In this document: piece by piece, positions 1-8,094 of the stretch
How positions within the stretch are numbered: position 1 is the first letter of the stretch
Layout of the letters: the number at the start of each line of letters is the position of its first letter
From: Bacteroidota bacterium
GTDB taxonomy: Bacteria; Bacteroidota; Bacteroidia; Flavobacteriales; Flavobacteriaceae
Assembly: GCA_023446155.1 (NCBI GenBank)
Contig: JAEXIT010000001.1
Location: forward strand, 186,001 to 250,000
Length of the DNA: 64,000 bases
Direction: 5' to 3'
The notes under the pieces: model-generated
Seen by the model: the letters and a program-made list of their open reading frames with translations, nothing else
What the model was told of the DNA's origin: nothing
The model's database searches: none
Position numbers and translations under genes: made by a program

Positions 1-1278
1 TTGGCCAAAGCATTTTATGTGGCCCGATCCGGACGACCAGGCCCCGTAGTAATCGATATTACGAAGAATGCTCAATTGCAAAAAATAGCCTTTCGACAGT
101 ATACGCCATGTGATTTTTTAAGAAGTTATAAACCGATACCAGTCCCGGATATAGAACTTATCGCGCAGGCAGCCATGTTGATCAACACAGCTAAACGTCC
201 TTTTGTGGTGATAGGACAAGGGGTTTTACTGGGAAAAGCAACAACCGAGTTACGCCATTTTATTGAAAAAACGGGTATTCCGGTAGCCTGGACGATATTG
301 GGAATGAGTGCAATTCCAACTGATCATCCCTTGGCAGTTGGAATGGTTGGGATGCATGGGAATTACGGTCCGAATTTGTTAACGAACGAATGCGATGTGC
401 TGATTGCGATCGGGATGCGTTTTGACGATCGCGTGACTGGCCGACTGGATCAGTATGCCACTCAGGCTAAGGTTATTCATCTGGATATTGACAGAGCCGA
501 AATCCATAAAAATATAAAAGCAGATATTCCCGTGTGTGGTGACTGTAAAGAGACGTTGCCTTTATTAAGCGGGCTGGTTGTTTCGAAAACACATGAGGAT
601 TGGCACAAACGCTTTAAAGAATGTGACGGGATAGAAAATGAAAAAGTAATCCAAAATGAAATTCATCCTTTAGGGGATACCCTAACGATGGGTGAAGTAA
701 TCCATATTCTTAATAAACTGACCCATGGCGAAGCCATTCTGGTTACCGATGTTGGACAGCATCAGATGATCACCTGTCGGTATGCCCGTTATAAGTATCC
801 GAAAAGCAATATTACCAGTGGCGGACTCGGAACGATGGGTTTTGCCATTCCTGCTGCTATCGGGGCTTCATACGGCGATACAACACGTCAGGTGATTGCC
901 ATTATGGGCGATGGGGGTATTCAGATGAACATACAAGAATTGGGAACGATTATGCAGTTTAAACCCAATGTGAAGTTAATAATACTGAATAATAACTTTT
1001 TAGGGATGGTACGACAATGGCAAGAGTTTTTCCACGAAAGCCGTTATTCGTTTGTGGCTATCGAAAGTCCGGATTATGTTCAGGTGGCTCAGGGTTATGG
1101 TATTCCGGGGAGACGGGTCGAAAAAAGAGAAGATTTGCAAACAGCATTACAACAAATGCTTCGTCATAAAGGGAGTTACCTGTTGGAAGTGATGGTGGGT
1201 AAGGAAGATAATATCTTTCCGATGGTGCCTCAGGGGAAGAGTGTATCGGATGTCGTATTTGATAAGAATGAAATTTAA
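1..1278 (+). CDS. ilvB: Acetolactate synthase large subunit, 5' end outside window
   Basis: This is the C-terminal part of the thiamine-diphosphate enzyme that condenses pyruvate with pyruvate or 2-oxobutyrate at the first common step of valine/isoleucine/leucine synthesis. The visible 425 residues start inside the N-terminal PYR domain (RPGPVVIDITKNAQ). They continue through the central FAD-binding-type domain and end with the PP domain, where the ThDP/Mg motif GDGGIQMNIQEL and NNNFLGMVRQWQ are clear. Full-length family members have about 560-590 residues, so roughly 150 are missing. The TTG at base 1 is only where the window begins, not a start. The regulatory subunit gene follows 13 bases after the stop and ilvC follows that, as expected for an ilvBNC operon. 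Identification is firm. Confidence 0.96.
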   Translation: MAKAFYVARSGRPGPVVIDITKNAQLQKIAFRQYTPCDFLRSYKPIPVPDIELIAQAAMLINTAKRPFVVIGQGVLLGKATTELRHFIEKTGIPVAWTILGMSAIPTDHPLAVGMVGMHGNYGPNLLTNECDVLIAIGMRFDDRVTGRLDQYATQAKVIHLDIDRAEIHKNIKADIPVCGDCKETLPLLSGLVVSKTHEDWHKRFKECDGIENEKVIQNEIHPLGDTLTMGEVIHILNKLTHGEAILVTDVGQHQMITCRYARYKYPKSNITSGGLGTMGFAIPAAIGASYGDTTRQVIAIMGDGGIQMNIQELGTIMQFKPNVKLIILNNNFLGMVRQWQEFFHESRYSFVAIESPDYVQVAQGYGIPGRRVEKREDLQTALQQMLRHKGSYLLEVMVGKEDNIFPMVPQGKSVSDVVFDKNEI

Positions 1279-1291
1279 AATGCTATAGAAA

Positions 1292-1810
1292 ATGGATCGA
1301 AAACAGGAATTTACAATCACAATTTATACCGAAAATGATATCGGACTTATTAACCGGATTGCGTTGTTATTTTTTAAAATGAAAATAAATATTAGCAGTA
1401 TCAATGCCGGACCAACTGAGATTTCCGATATTCAGCGGTTTACGATCGTAGTTGTCGATAGAGCGGAGATTATCCGAAAACTGGCTTGTTTACTGGAAAA
1501 ACAAGTCGATGTTTTAAAAGTCGATTTCTATACTAATGCGGAACTTATCTGGCAGGAAATGGCTTTGTATAAAGTGCCGACAAAAATAATGACTTCCCCC
1601 ACAAAAGGCATTCAAATTTTACGGGAATACAGGATTAACATCATAGCCATACGGAAGGAGTATACGGTATTTGAAGCAACCGGACATCGGGATGAGATTA
1701 ACAGGTTGATCGATGTTTTGAAGCCGTTAGGACTGGAGGAGGTTACCGTAAGTTCCCGGATAGCACTATCGAAAACCGGGCATGGGTTGCATCGGATAAT
1801 GGGAAAATAA
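1292..1810 (+). CDS. ilvN: Acetolactate synthase small (regulatory) subunit
   Basis: Regulatory subunit that binds IlvB and confers feedback inhibition by valine. The N-terminal ACT domain is visible at about residues 6-82 (TITIYTENDIGLINRIALLF, then INISSINAGPTE), followed by the C-terminal ALS_ss_C domain. The length of 172 aa matches the family. It lies between ilvB and ilvC with short spacers (13 and 34 bases), so it is probably co-transcribed with them. Confidence 0.95.
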   Translation: MDRKQEFTITIYTENDIGLINRIALLFFKMKINISSINAGPTEISDIQRFTIVVVDRAEIIRKLACLLEKQVDVLKVDFYTNAELIWQEMALYKVPTKIMTSPTKGIQILREYRINIIAIRKEYTVFEATGHRDEINRLIDVLKPLGLEEVTVSSRIALSKTGHGLHRIMGK

Positions 1811-1844
1811 AGATATACAATAACAATTTAAAAAGTGCATTAAT

Positions 1845-2891
1845 ATGGCAACATTGTATTTTGGCGGCGTAGCCGAACAGGTGGTTACACGGGAGGAGTT
1901 TACCTTAGAACATGCCCGAGAGGTATTACAGGATGAGGTCGTTGCAATAATCGGATATGGAGTACAAGGACCTGGCCAGGCGCAAAACCTGCGGGATAAT
2001 GGAATAACGGTGATTATTGGACAACGGAAACAATCAAAATCCTGGGACAAAGCAATACACGACGGATTTATTCCCGGGGAAACTCTTTTTGAGATCGAAG
2101 CGGCTCTGGCCCGGGGGACGATTATCTGTTATCTGCTCAGTGATGCTGCGCAAATAGCGTACTGGCCAGAAGTAAAAAAACACCTCACACCGGGAAAAGC
2201 CCTGTATTTTTCACATGGTTTTGGGGTAACTTTTAGTACCCGTACCGGAATTGTTCCACCGCCGGATGTCGATGTTTTTCTAGTCGCGCCAAAAGGCTCG
2301 GGGACTTCATTGCGTCGGATGTTTCTGGAAAACAGGGGACTAAACAGCAGTTATGCGGTATATCAGGATGCCACGGGAAAAGGGCGGGCGCGTGTTTTGG
2401 CACTGGGTATTGCGATTGGTAGTGGTTATTTGTTTGAAACCGATTTTAAAAAAGAAGTGTATAGCGATCTGGTAGGAGAGCGCGGAACCCTGATGGGAGC
2501 AATTCAGGGGCTTTTTGCCGCACAATATGAAGTATTGCGCAAAAACGGCCATAGCCCATCCGAAGCGTTTAATGAAACGGTAGAAGAACTAACCCAGTCG
2601 CTAATGCCTTTGGTATCTGAAAACGGAATGGACTGGATGTATGCCAATTGCAGCACAACGGCGCAACGAGGAGCACTGGATTGGTGGAAACGTTTCCGCG
2701 ATGTAAACCTACCGCTTTTTGAAGCCTTATACGAAAGCGTATCGACGGGACAAGAGGCACAACAGGTTATCGATAGCAATAGTAAATCCGATTACAGAAT
2801 TAGACTTGAAGCAGAATTGGAAGCCTTACGGGAAAGTGAAATGTGGCAGGCGGGAAAAACTGTCCGTAGTCTAAGACCGGAAAACAATTAG
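1845..2891 (+). CDS. ilvC: Ketol-acid reductoisomerase
   Basis: Catalyses the Mg- and NADPH-dependent alkyl migration and reduction of acetolactate to dihydroxyisovalerate (and the isoleucine homologue). The Rossmann motif IIGYGVQGPGQAQNLRDNG is at about residues 35-53, and the metal-binding stretch SDLVGERGTLMGA follows in the helical domain with DWMYANCSTTAQRGALDW near the end. At 348 aa it is a short class I form, and its wording resembles the fungal/plant-like lineage found in Bacteroidota more than the long E. coli enzyme. It is the third gene of the ilvBNC operon and is followed by a terminator at 2919-2948. Confidence 0.96.
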   Translation: MATLYFGGVAEQVVTREEFTLEHAREVLQDEVVAIIGYGVQGPGQAQNLRDNGITVIIGQRKQSKSWDKAIHDGFIPGETLFEIEAALARGTIICYLLSDAAQIAYWPEVKKHLTPGKALYFSHGFGVTFSTRTGIVPPPDVDVFLVAPKGSGTSLRRMFLENRGLNSSYAVYQDATGKGRARVLALGIAIGSGYLFETDFKKEVYSDLVGERGTLMGAIQGLFAAQYEVLRKNGHSPSEAFNETVEELTQSLMPLVSENGMDWMYANCSTTAQRGALDWWKRFRDVNLPLFEALYESVSTGQEAQQVIDSNSKSDYRIRLEAELEALRESEMWQAGKTVRSLRPENN

Positions 2892-2918
2892 CGATAAATT
2901 GAAAAATACGTCAAATAA

Positions 2919-2948
2919 AAAATCCTGATTTTTTACGATCAGGATTTT
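2919..2948 (+). terminator. Rho-independent terminator after ilvC
   Basis: An 11-bp perfect stem (AAAATCCTGAT with ATCAGGATTTT) encloses an 8-base loop and runs into T-rich sequence on both strands. It closes the ilv operon 27 bases after the ilvC stop. It can also serve the opposite strand, but the minus-strand lanC ends at 2990, so it may be shared by both convergent units. Confidence 0.8.
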
Positions 2949-2989
2949 AGTTTTGAATTATTCTATGGAAACACGCTATGGGCGACGGT

Positions 2990-4225
2990 TTAAAAACTAG
3001 TAGAAATGGAACATCCGGGCAGAAGTAAGGATTGATGTTTTTTCGGATCAAACAATCTGAGGTAAAAATACCCCGTTCCGGCGATGCCCATCATCAGACC
3101 TGGTGTATACTGACCTGTATTGACACCCGTAGGCCATGGAAGTCGGTTGGTTCTGTATTTGTAAATCCCCGCAGTTCCTACGCTCTCTGCCAATTGATCC
3201 AGCTCCGGACTGCAATCCAGTAGTATTTCGGCATTACCGGCAATACCATGACACAGGGAATAATTGGTATGGTTAAGGTTATCCATAAGATTGTGGTAGA
3301 TATTGTCTTTTGTGGTGGTAATTGCGATAAACATTTCCCGTTCAAAAGCCGCATCCGGTTTGATTTGGTTGGCCTTTAACCGGGATAAAGCGATACCTGG
3401 TGCACCGTGGCACCAGGCCATACCACAAACGTTACCATATGTTGTGGAAACACCGTCCCTAAAATCGGGCCAGTTATGTTGTGAGGCATCAAATGACTGT
3501 CTTTCGTAATTGAAACCACCGGTTGCTGCTTCAAGGAATTGCGGATTTTCGGTCGCCTTATATAATTGCAGTAGTGCCAGTGCAATACCCGATGAGCCAT
3601 GTGAAAAACCGGTGAGATGCTTTTGCGACGGAACGGTAGGCCAGGACCATGCTTCCTTATTTTTTTCGGCGGAATGATACAGCAATTCTCCGAGTGCGAT
3701 GGCCTTATCCAAAAGCACAGATTTATTATAGGCTTTATAGACATCCAACAACACCGGGATCGTACCGGCAGCACCACTAATCACGTCTATTTCATGCGAT
3801 TGTAACGAAGTGACAGGGATACTTTCCAGTAATTGGATTCCGGCATCGACGTGTTCTTTCCGATCCAGTTGACTTCCGATTTTGATCAATGCTGCAGCAA
3901 TCCCCGGTTTTCCGGAATAAAAACCGTGATCGGGTGCGGTATGCATCAATGCCGTCATTTGCGAAAGACAACCTTCAATGGTCTGGAGTACTATAGGGTC
4001 TTTCTTTTCCGAATATAAGGCCGTTAAAAATAATGCGATTCCTGAAGTTCCGGAATAGATATCGGCACCAAATGTCCGTAGAATGCCTTCATATTTCCCG
4101 TTAACAGCTTCCATAGAATAGCCTTGCCAGGTGCAGGCATCATTATGCCATATACTACTTTTTATCAGCGCACAGGCGATGTCCCATGCCGTATCCAGAA
4201 AAATGTTTTTATCATTTGTACTCAT
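2990..4225 (-). CDS. LanC-family lanthionine cyclase
   Basis: A stand-alone LanC-like zinc cyclase, which would add cysteine thiols to dehydrated Ser/Thr to form (methyl)lanthionine rings. The seven glycine-rich turns of the alpha,alpha-toroid are all visible: SGTSGIA (59), SGKPGIA (104), SGAAGTI (150), SHGSSGIA (208), CHGAPGIA (272), CHGIAGNA (325) and MGIAGTG (379). The expected Zn ligands Cys272, Cys325 and His326 and the candidate acid/base His210 are intact, so the enzyme looks functional. It is the last of four genes read leftward, 11 bases after the HopA1 gene. No LanB, LanM or LanKC domain is fused or nearby; dehydration is presumably done by the two preceding genes. LanC-like proteins are also known without peptide partners, but the Cys-rich protein in the same operon makes a RiPP role the better reading. 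Confidence 0.93.
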   Translation of the reverse strand: MSTNDKNIFLDTAWDIACALIKSSIWHNDACTWQGYSMEAVNGKYEGILRTFGADIYSGTSGIALFLTALYSEKKDPIVLQTIEGCLSQMTALMHTAPDHGFYSGKPGIAAALIKIGSQLDRKEHVDAGIQLLESIPVTSLQSHEIDVISGAAGTIPVLLDVYKAYNKSVLLDKAIALGELLYHSAEKNKEAWSWPTVPSQKHLTGFSHGSSGIALALLQLYKATENPQFLEAATGGFNYERQSFDASQHNWPDFRDGVSTTYGNVCGMAWCHGAPGIALSRLKANQIKPDAAFEREMFIAITTTKDNIYHNLMDNLNHTNYSLCHGIAGNAEILLDCSPELDQLAESVGTAGIYKYRTNRLPWPTGVNTGQYTPGLMMGIAGTGYFYLRLFDPKKHQSLLLPGCSISTSF

Positions 4226-4236
4226 ACCGTTTGTAT

Positions 4237-5187
4237 TTAATTGAACAGGATTTTGGTTCCTTTATTATAATAAGGTGTTAATGGGCTGATTCCTTTTTTT
4301 TGAAAGGCCGTTGCCATTTCATCTAGGATAGTATCCGGGGAGTGACTTGTCGTTGCGGTTTGAAGTAATACTTCCGCCAGTATCGTCATACGATTCATCC
4401 CAAAACTTTCCTGCGCTCCCGGGTTTTCGGCTATACCGACACCCTTACTATGGCGATGGGAGAATAGCGGGACATCTTCGTCAAGATAAGGCTCCATAAC
4501 GGAAACCAGTTCGGGAAGTATGCGTTCCAGGAGTGGCATCAGAGCGGCATCGATATATAAAACGGCGGCATCACGTCGAAAGTAATGCTCCGGATGACTC
4601 AAGCATTTAAAAAGAAACGGAATATTATAATGGTTAAGCCGGGTTGTAAGGACGTTCAGCAATACAGGTGCCCCTTCGGGGGTACAGTTCCAGTAAATGC
4701 GCACCAATTGTGAAGCCGTATCCATCGGCGCATCGCTAAAAGCATAATAAAACGAAGGCTGTCGGTAACGGTCTTCTTTTGGGAAAAGTACAGAAACCGT
4801 TTGTTCCCCGGGAGCCAGTTTTTTTATAGCAGAGGTATTTACAATTCGTTTTTCATTGTTGCGGGCAATATCGGCATAACCACCGGTATAGGTGTGTTTC
4901 ACTTCCCAACCTTGCTCCAGTTTTTCTTTGGTATGGTTATTTTGAGAGAGTCGGTTTATAAAACCAGTAGGGTCTTCTGTGGGCACATTCAAATTTTGGA
5001 GGGGTTTTGACTGATACCGTTCTTTTAGCATATAGCATTCCGAATACAGCAAACCAGTGAGTACAACCAGGGCATTTTCAGGTGTGATCGGAAATGATTT
5101 TCCATTGTAACGGATCAGTGAACTACTGATTGCAATCCGGTCAATGATTCGGTACAATTCTTTTCGTATCGTCTTATCTTTAAACAT
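4237..5187 (-). CDS. HopA1-family protein, probable phospho-Ser/Thr lyase
   Basis: About 316 aa and soluble. It resembles the HopA1 family, whose members in class V lanthipeptide and thioamitide clusters (LxmY, TvaD types) pair with an APH-like kinase to eliminate phosphate from Ser/Thr and give dehydroamino acids. Supporting stretches are the N-terminal helical part (KELYRIIDRIAISSS, LTGLLYSECYML) and the C-terminal DEDVPLFSHRHSKGVGIAENPG followed by SFGMNRMTILAE. The open frame extends to 5220, but ATG 5187 (MFKDKTIRKE) is chosen because it overlaps the kinase end by only 8 bases, typical of translational coupling. The family assignment comes from recognition of overall pattern and context, without a search; the lyase role is inferred from the neighbours. 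Confidence 0.75.
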   Translation of the reverse strand: MFKDKTIRKELYRIIDRIAISSSLIRYNGKSFPITPENALVVLTGLLYSECYMLKERYQSKPLQNLNVPTEDPTGFINRLSQNNHTKEKLEQGWEVKHTYTGGYADIARNNEKRIVNTSAIKKLAPGEQTVSVLFPKEDRYRQPSFYYAFSDAPMDTASQLVRIYWNCTPEGAPVLLNVLTTRLNHYNIPFLFKCLSHPEHYFRRDAAVLYIDAALMPLLERILPELVSVMEPYLDEDVPLFSHRHSKGVGIAENPGAQESFGMNRMTILAEVLLQTATTSHSPDTILDEMATAFQKKGISPLTPYYNKGTKILFN

Positions 5188-6274
5188 GATGGAATGATTT
5201 GATATTAAAAAGCTCGTCAAGTGCTACCATTGGATCTTTCATGATATTAAAAGCCAGTTGAATACAACGCATATAGTTGGCTTCAATCTTACTATTAAAG
5301 GTGGTTGCTTCTACGCTGGTCTGAATGATCCTTGCCGCGGTTAGTCGCATCACTTTATCGTAAAAATAGTGGTGCTGTTCGGCCGGATAGTTTTGTAAGG
5401 TCATGTATTCCTTTAGAAATGCCTGAGCCGACGGTTGTAATTGCCGCATATCGAAAGGTTTCATATAGTCGGGAAGTATATTGGAGTGAGGATTGGCATT
5501 GTCGAAACCCAATACCCATATGGAAATATACGATTGTAATAGGCCGGCAACGTCCCAAAGCGGATCACCAATATCGGCCAGCTCCCAGTCGATAAGCTTT
5601 TGTGTCAGTTCATTGTTGTTGGGTGTCACCAGAAAATTGATCCATTTGATATCCCCGTGAATCAGATGGGTATACTGCCAGGAATTGGCCAGATCGATAA
5701 GCGCATTTTGTAAAATACTATTATCCTTGATTAACTGTATAATTTCGGTACTGGCCTGGTTTCCGACAAAAAATTCGGAGGCTTTGAATTGATGCAACCG
5801 AAGTACCCAGGGAAGCATTTTCGGAAATCGGGAAATGTCGGTTTTGGCATCGGGTATCACATGACAGGCCGATAGTATATGGGCTTGCTCGCGGGCAAGG
5901 TTAAGATCGAAATTTTTAGTGAGCATATAATACTCGGATAGATTTTTGGCATCGGGTAGTAGCTTTGTAATCAGGATGTTGTTTGCATCATCATAGTCGA
6001 GCATATCCGGCACACGATGGGCCAGAGTCGCAAATTCGGCATTGTTTTTAAATAGGGCATAAGCATTTATTTCCCGTTGAAACTGACTGACAGATACCGG
6101 GTCTTTTTCCATTTGTTTGACAAACAAAGAATTATCATTTCCGATCATTATTTTCAGAATAGTATTCCGGGTATTGGCGGGAATGACCATAAAGTTTCCT
6201 TTTACGACAGCATCATTATCTATAAGTTGTCGTTTGTGTAAAAAGTGGTATATATTTTCGGGTGTTAGTTGCAT
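5180..6274 (-). CDS. APH-fold phosphotransferase, class V lanthipeptide-type kinase
   Basis: A 364-aa aminoglycoside-phosphotransferase-like kinase. From ATG 6274 it shows the ATP-binding Lys (FVKQM, Lys53), a helix-C Glu (QREINAY, Glu69), the catalytic loop HGDIKWIN at 206-213 and the metal-binding IDWELADIGDP at 228-238, so it should be active. In the context of HopA1 and LanC it most likely phosphorylates Ser/Thr of the repeat protein encoded just upstream (role as in LxmK and TvaC). The reading frame is open up to 6373, but that extension overlaps the upstream gene and the hairpin at 6306-6330; ATG 6274 starts the conserved-looking part. A drug-resistance or choline-type kinase is the alternative on sequence alone. 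Confidence 0.83.
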   Translation of the reverse strand: MQLTPENIYHFLHKRQLIDNDAVVKGNFMVIPANTRNTILKIMIGNDNSLFVKQMEKDPVSVSQFQREINAYALFKNNAEFATLAHRVPDMLDYDDANNILITKLLPDAKNLSEYYMLTKNFDLNLAREQAHILSACHVIPDAKTDISRFPKMLPWVLRLHQFKASEFFVGNQASTEIIQLIKDNSILQNALIDLANSWQYTHLIHGDIKWINFLVTPNNNELTQKLIDWELADIGDPLWDVAGLLQSYISIWVLGFDNANPHSNILPDYMKPFDMRQLQPSAQAFLKEYMTLQNYPAEQHHYFYDKVMRLTAARIIQTSVEATTFNSKIEANYMRCIQLAFNIMKDPMVALDELFNIKSFHHV

Positions 6275-6305
6275 AAGTAGGGGACGTTTAATTGAAAGGG
6301 TATAA

Positions 6306-6330
6306 TACCGCAGGGCAAAGCCCTGCGGTA
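6306..6330 (-). promoter_or_regulatory. Strong intercistronic hairpin between precursor and kinase
   Basis: A perfect 11-bp GC-rich inverted repeat (TACCGCAGGGC, AAA loop, GCCCTGCGGTA) starts 15 bases downstream of the repeat-protein stop and ends 31 bases before the kinase start. In the direction of transcription it is followed by TTATACCC rather than a long U-tract, so it is more likely a partial terminator or mRNA-stabilising 3' structure than a full stop. Such elements commonly let a RiPP precursor be made in excess over its enzymes. Confidence 0.7.
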
Positions 6331-6345
6331 AGAAATTAAGTAGGA

Positions 6346-7743
6346 TTAACAGACAAACGGAATTCCGGTACAACTAATGGTAGGAACACATGGTAGCGAC
6401 GGAACGCATCCGGCTGTATTTACACAAGAACTCACGGGTAGTGTAGGTAAGGCAGCTACATTTACATTTTGTGCCTCGCCCGACTGGCAACCCGGAATTA
6501 ATGTTGTAGGATGTAAACAGCCCGGTAACAATGTTGTTACATGCTGGCAACCCGGTAGTAAGGTCGTAGGGTAAGCACTTTGCTGAACACCATTACAAAT
6601 AAATGGGATTCCGGTTACACACGAAGTGATTGTTGGAACACATTGTCTGGTTGGGATACAAGACGCTACCGGAAGCGTAGGGATGTTGGCAGTATCTTTT
6701 GAAGGACCTATCTGACAGCCCGGTAGTAAAGTTGTAACGTGTTGGCAATTTGGTAATAAGGTCGTTGGATAACCACCTTGTGCCACACCATTACAAATAA
6801 ATGGAATTCCGGTTATACACGAAGTGATCGTAGGAACACATTGACGTGTAGGAATACATGACGCCACCGGAAGGGTAGGTACCGCTGCATCGGCTACGTT
6901 TGATTTGGACAACATCACCTGTGAATCGTCCGACTGACAACCTGGTAATAGCGTTGTTGGATGTTGGCATCCCGGTAATAAGGTAGTAACATGTTGACAT
7001 CCCGGAAGTAATGTAGTTGGATATCCCGCTTGTGCTACACCATTACAGATAAATGGAATACCTGTAATGCAAGAAGTAACAGTTGGAATACATTGTCTTG
7101 TCGGAATTGGAACACAGGAAACAACCGGAAGGGTTGGGATCGATGCCTCCGCACTACCACATGTTAATGGCGGTATCGTTGGGATACACGGCATCGTTGG
7201 TCCGCAGAAAGGAGGAATTGTAATAATGCTTGCCTGATTCAGGTAGTTGTTATAAATATCCCCTTTTAATAATGAAGAACCACTGGCCTCATCGAATCCA
7301 TTTCCGGAATGAAATGCCAGGATGCTAGCAAACTGACTGTCGTCGATATCATTTTGAATACCAGAAAGTACTAATGGCACTTCAAAATGATGGCTAAACA
7401 TATAACATTTCCATCCCATAACCGGAATTTCCACACAAGGATTGGCGCCCAAATCAAAACTAAAAACACCACCGGCTTCGTTAAAATTGGTGATGCTTAT
7501 CGTTAGTTTAAACTTGCTTAAAGGCTGCCAGGTGTAGCTCACATTTGAATTGAAATTAAACGTTTTGCTCACATTTCCAAAAGGAGTATTAAATCCAACG
7601 GAAATGGTAACCATTCCTTTAACGGCACTGGCGCTCACACAGACGCTACAGCCTAAAAAGGAAGGGGAACACCACTGAATGGCGTTCAGGTTGTCGTATC
7701 CTTCATATACGGCACCATTTTCTACGATTGCTATTTTTGACAT
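6346..7743 (-). CDS. Large multi-repeat Cys/Thr/Pro-rich protein, candidate lanthipeptide precursor
   Basis: 465 aa in two parts. Residues 1 to about 170 look like a folded beta-rich domain (ISVGFNTPFGNVSKTFNF, KFKLTISITNF, CVEIPVMGWKCYMF) with five Cys; I recognise no family. Residues 180-465 carry 28 Cys in a modular repeat. Four long units begin xPTLPV-x-SC and contain PTRQC, PT(I/V)TSC and TGIPF-x-C. They are separated by two or three copies of TTLLPGCQ and by acidic or small-residue linkers (SDDSQVMLSKSNVADAA, IGPSKDTAN, SGEAQNVNVAA). Nearly every Cys has a Thr three to six residues before it, fitting methyllanthionine rings, and the last residue is Cys. It is the first gene of the operon with kinase, HopA1 and LanC. 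No secretion signal, double-Gly leader site, transporter or leader protease is visible. That it is the substrate is inference; a Cys-rich surface protein is the alternative. Confidence 0.8.
   Translation of the reverse strand: MSKIAIVENGAVYEGYDNLNAIQWCSPSFLGCSVCVSASAVKGMVTISVGFNTPFGNVSKTFNFNSNVSYTWQPLSKFKLTISITNFNEAGGVFSFDLGANPCVEIPVMGWKCYMFSHHFEVPLVLSGIQNDIDDSQFASILAFHSGNGFDEASGSSLLKGDIYNNYLNQASIITIPPFCGPTMPCIPTIPPLTCGSAEASIPTLPVVSCVPIPTRQCIPTVTSCITGIPFICNGVAQAGYPTTLLPGCQHVTTLLPGCQHPTTLLPGCQSDDSQVMLSKSNVADAAVPTLPVASCIPTRQCVPTITSCITGIPFICNGVAQGGYPTTLLPNCQHVTTLLPGCQIGPSKDTANIPTLPVASCIPTRQCVPTITSCVTGIPFICNGVQQSAYPTTLLPGCQHVTTLLPGCLHPTTLIPGCQSGEAQNVNVAALPTLPVSSCVNTAGCVPSLPCVPTISCTGIPFVC
6349..7206 (-). 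repeat. In-gene tandem repeats encoding about 28 Cys-containing core units
   Basis: Coding repeats of residues 180-465. Long units lie at residues 202-240, 288-324, 354-390 and 432-465. Short TTLLPGCQ-type units lie at 241-270 (three copies), 325-343 (two) and 391-420 (three, the third with TTLIPGC). The two middle long units are nearly identical in protein while differing at silent positions, and the last unit is divergent (VNTAGC, PSLPC). The pattern suggests expansion by in-frame recombination with selection on the peptide. Confidence 0.88.
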
Positions 7744-8043
7744 GATTTGTTGGTTATAGTTGCCTACTCTTTTTTAGGGTTTTTCGGCATACATCCCTGT
7801 AATTTGTTTCGGGTTGACTTAAGGGAAGAGGTTTCCTGTAATCAGGCATAAACGGGTTACTCTTATGCAGGGTGAACAGGAAAGACATTGCTTTGTCTTA
7901 AGTCGGAACACAAAATCGGCTAGCTTGCTTTTGTTTTCGAGATTAAAATTACGGGTGCGGGATAGCCTTTTTTAAAGAAATGGTATGGGCGCGGGAATTA
8001 TTGACATGAGTGCCGAAAATCGATGTATGAAAAATACGGACAT
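7744..8043. other. Intergenic region upstream of the lanthipeptide-like operon
   Basis: Three hundred bases that must hold the promoter of the leftward repeat-protein operon. I do not see an exact TAnnTTTG element on the minus strand, and no convincing gene: the short plus-strand frame starting at 7985 runs antisense into the response regulator and lacks coding character. Confidence 0.5.
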
Positions 8044-8071
8044 AAAAAAACGCCTCCGGTTTGGGAAGCGT
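8044..8071 (-). terminator. Rho-independent terminator after the LytTR regulator
   Basis: On the minus strand an 8-bp stem (ACGCTTCC with GGAGGCGT, one G-T pair) with a 6-base loop runs into seven T residues, 24 bases after the response-regulator stop. It separates this operon from the lanthipeptide-like operon downstream. Confidence 0.85.
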
Positions 8072-8094
8072 CGTATAAATAAATGTTATAGTGT

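Noticed and set aside
6275..6373. N-terminal extension of the kinase with signal-like hydrophobic residues
   Set aside because: It overlaps the substrate gene end and the intercistronic hairpin, and an APH kinase would not be exported.
6349..7206. Regular repeats resembling a CRISPR-like or minisatellite array
   Set aside because: The repeats stay in one reading frame, differ at silent positions and encode a consistent Thr/Cys pattern, so they are coding repeats.
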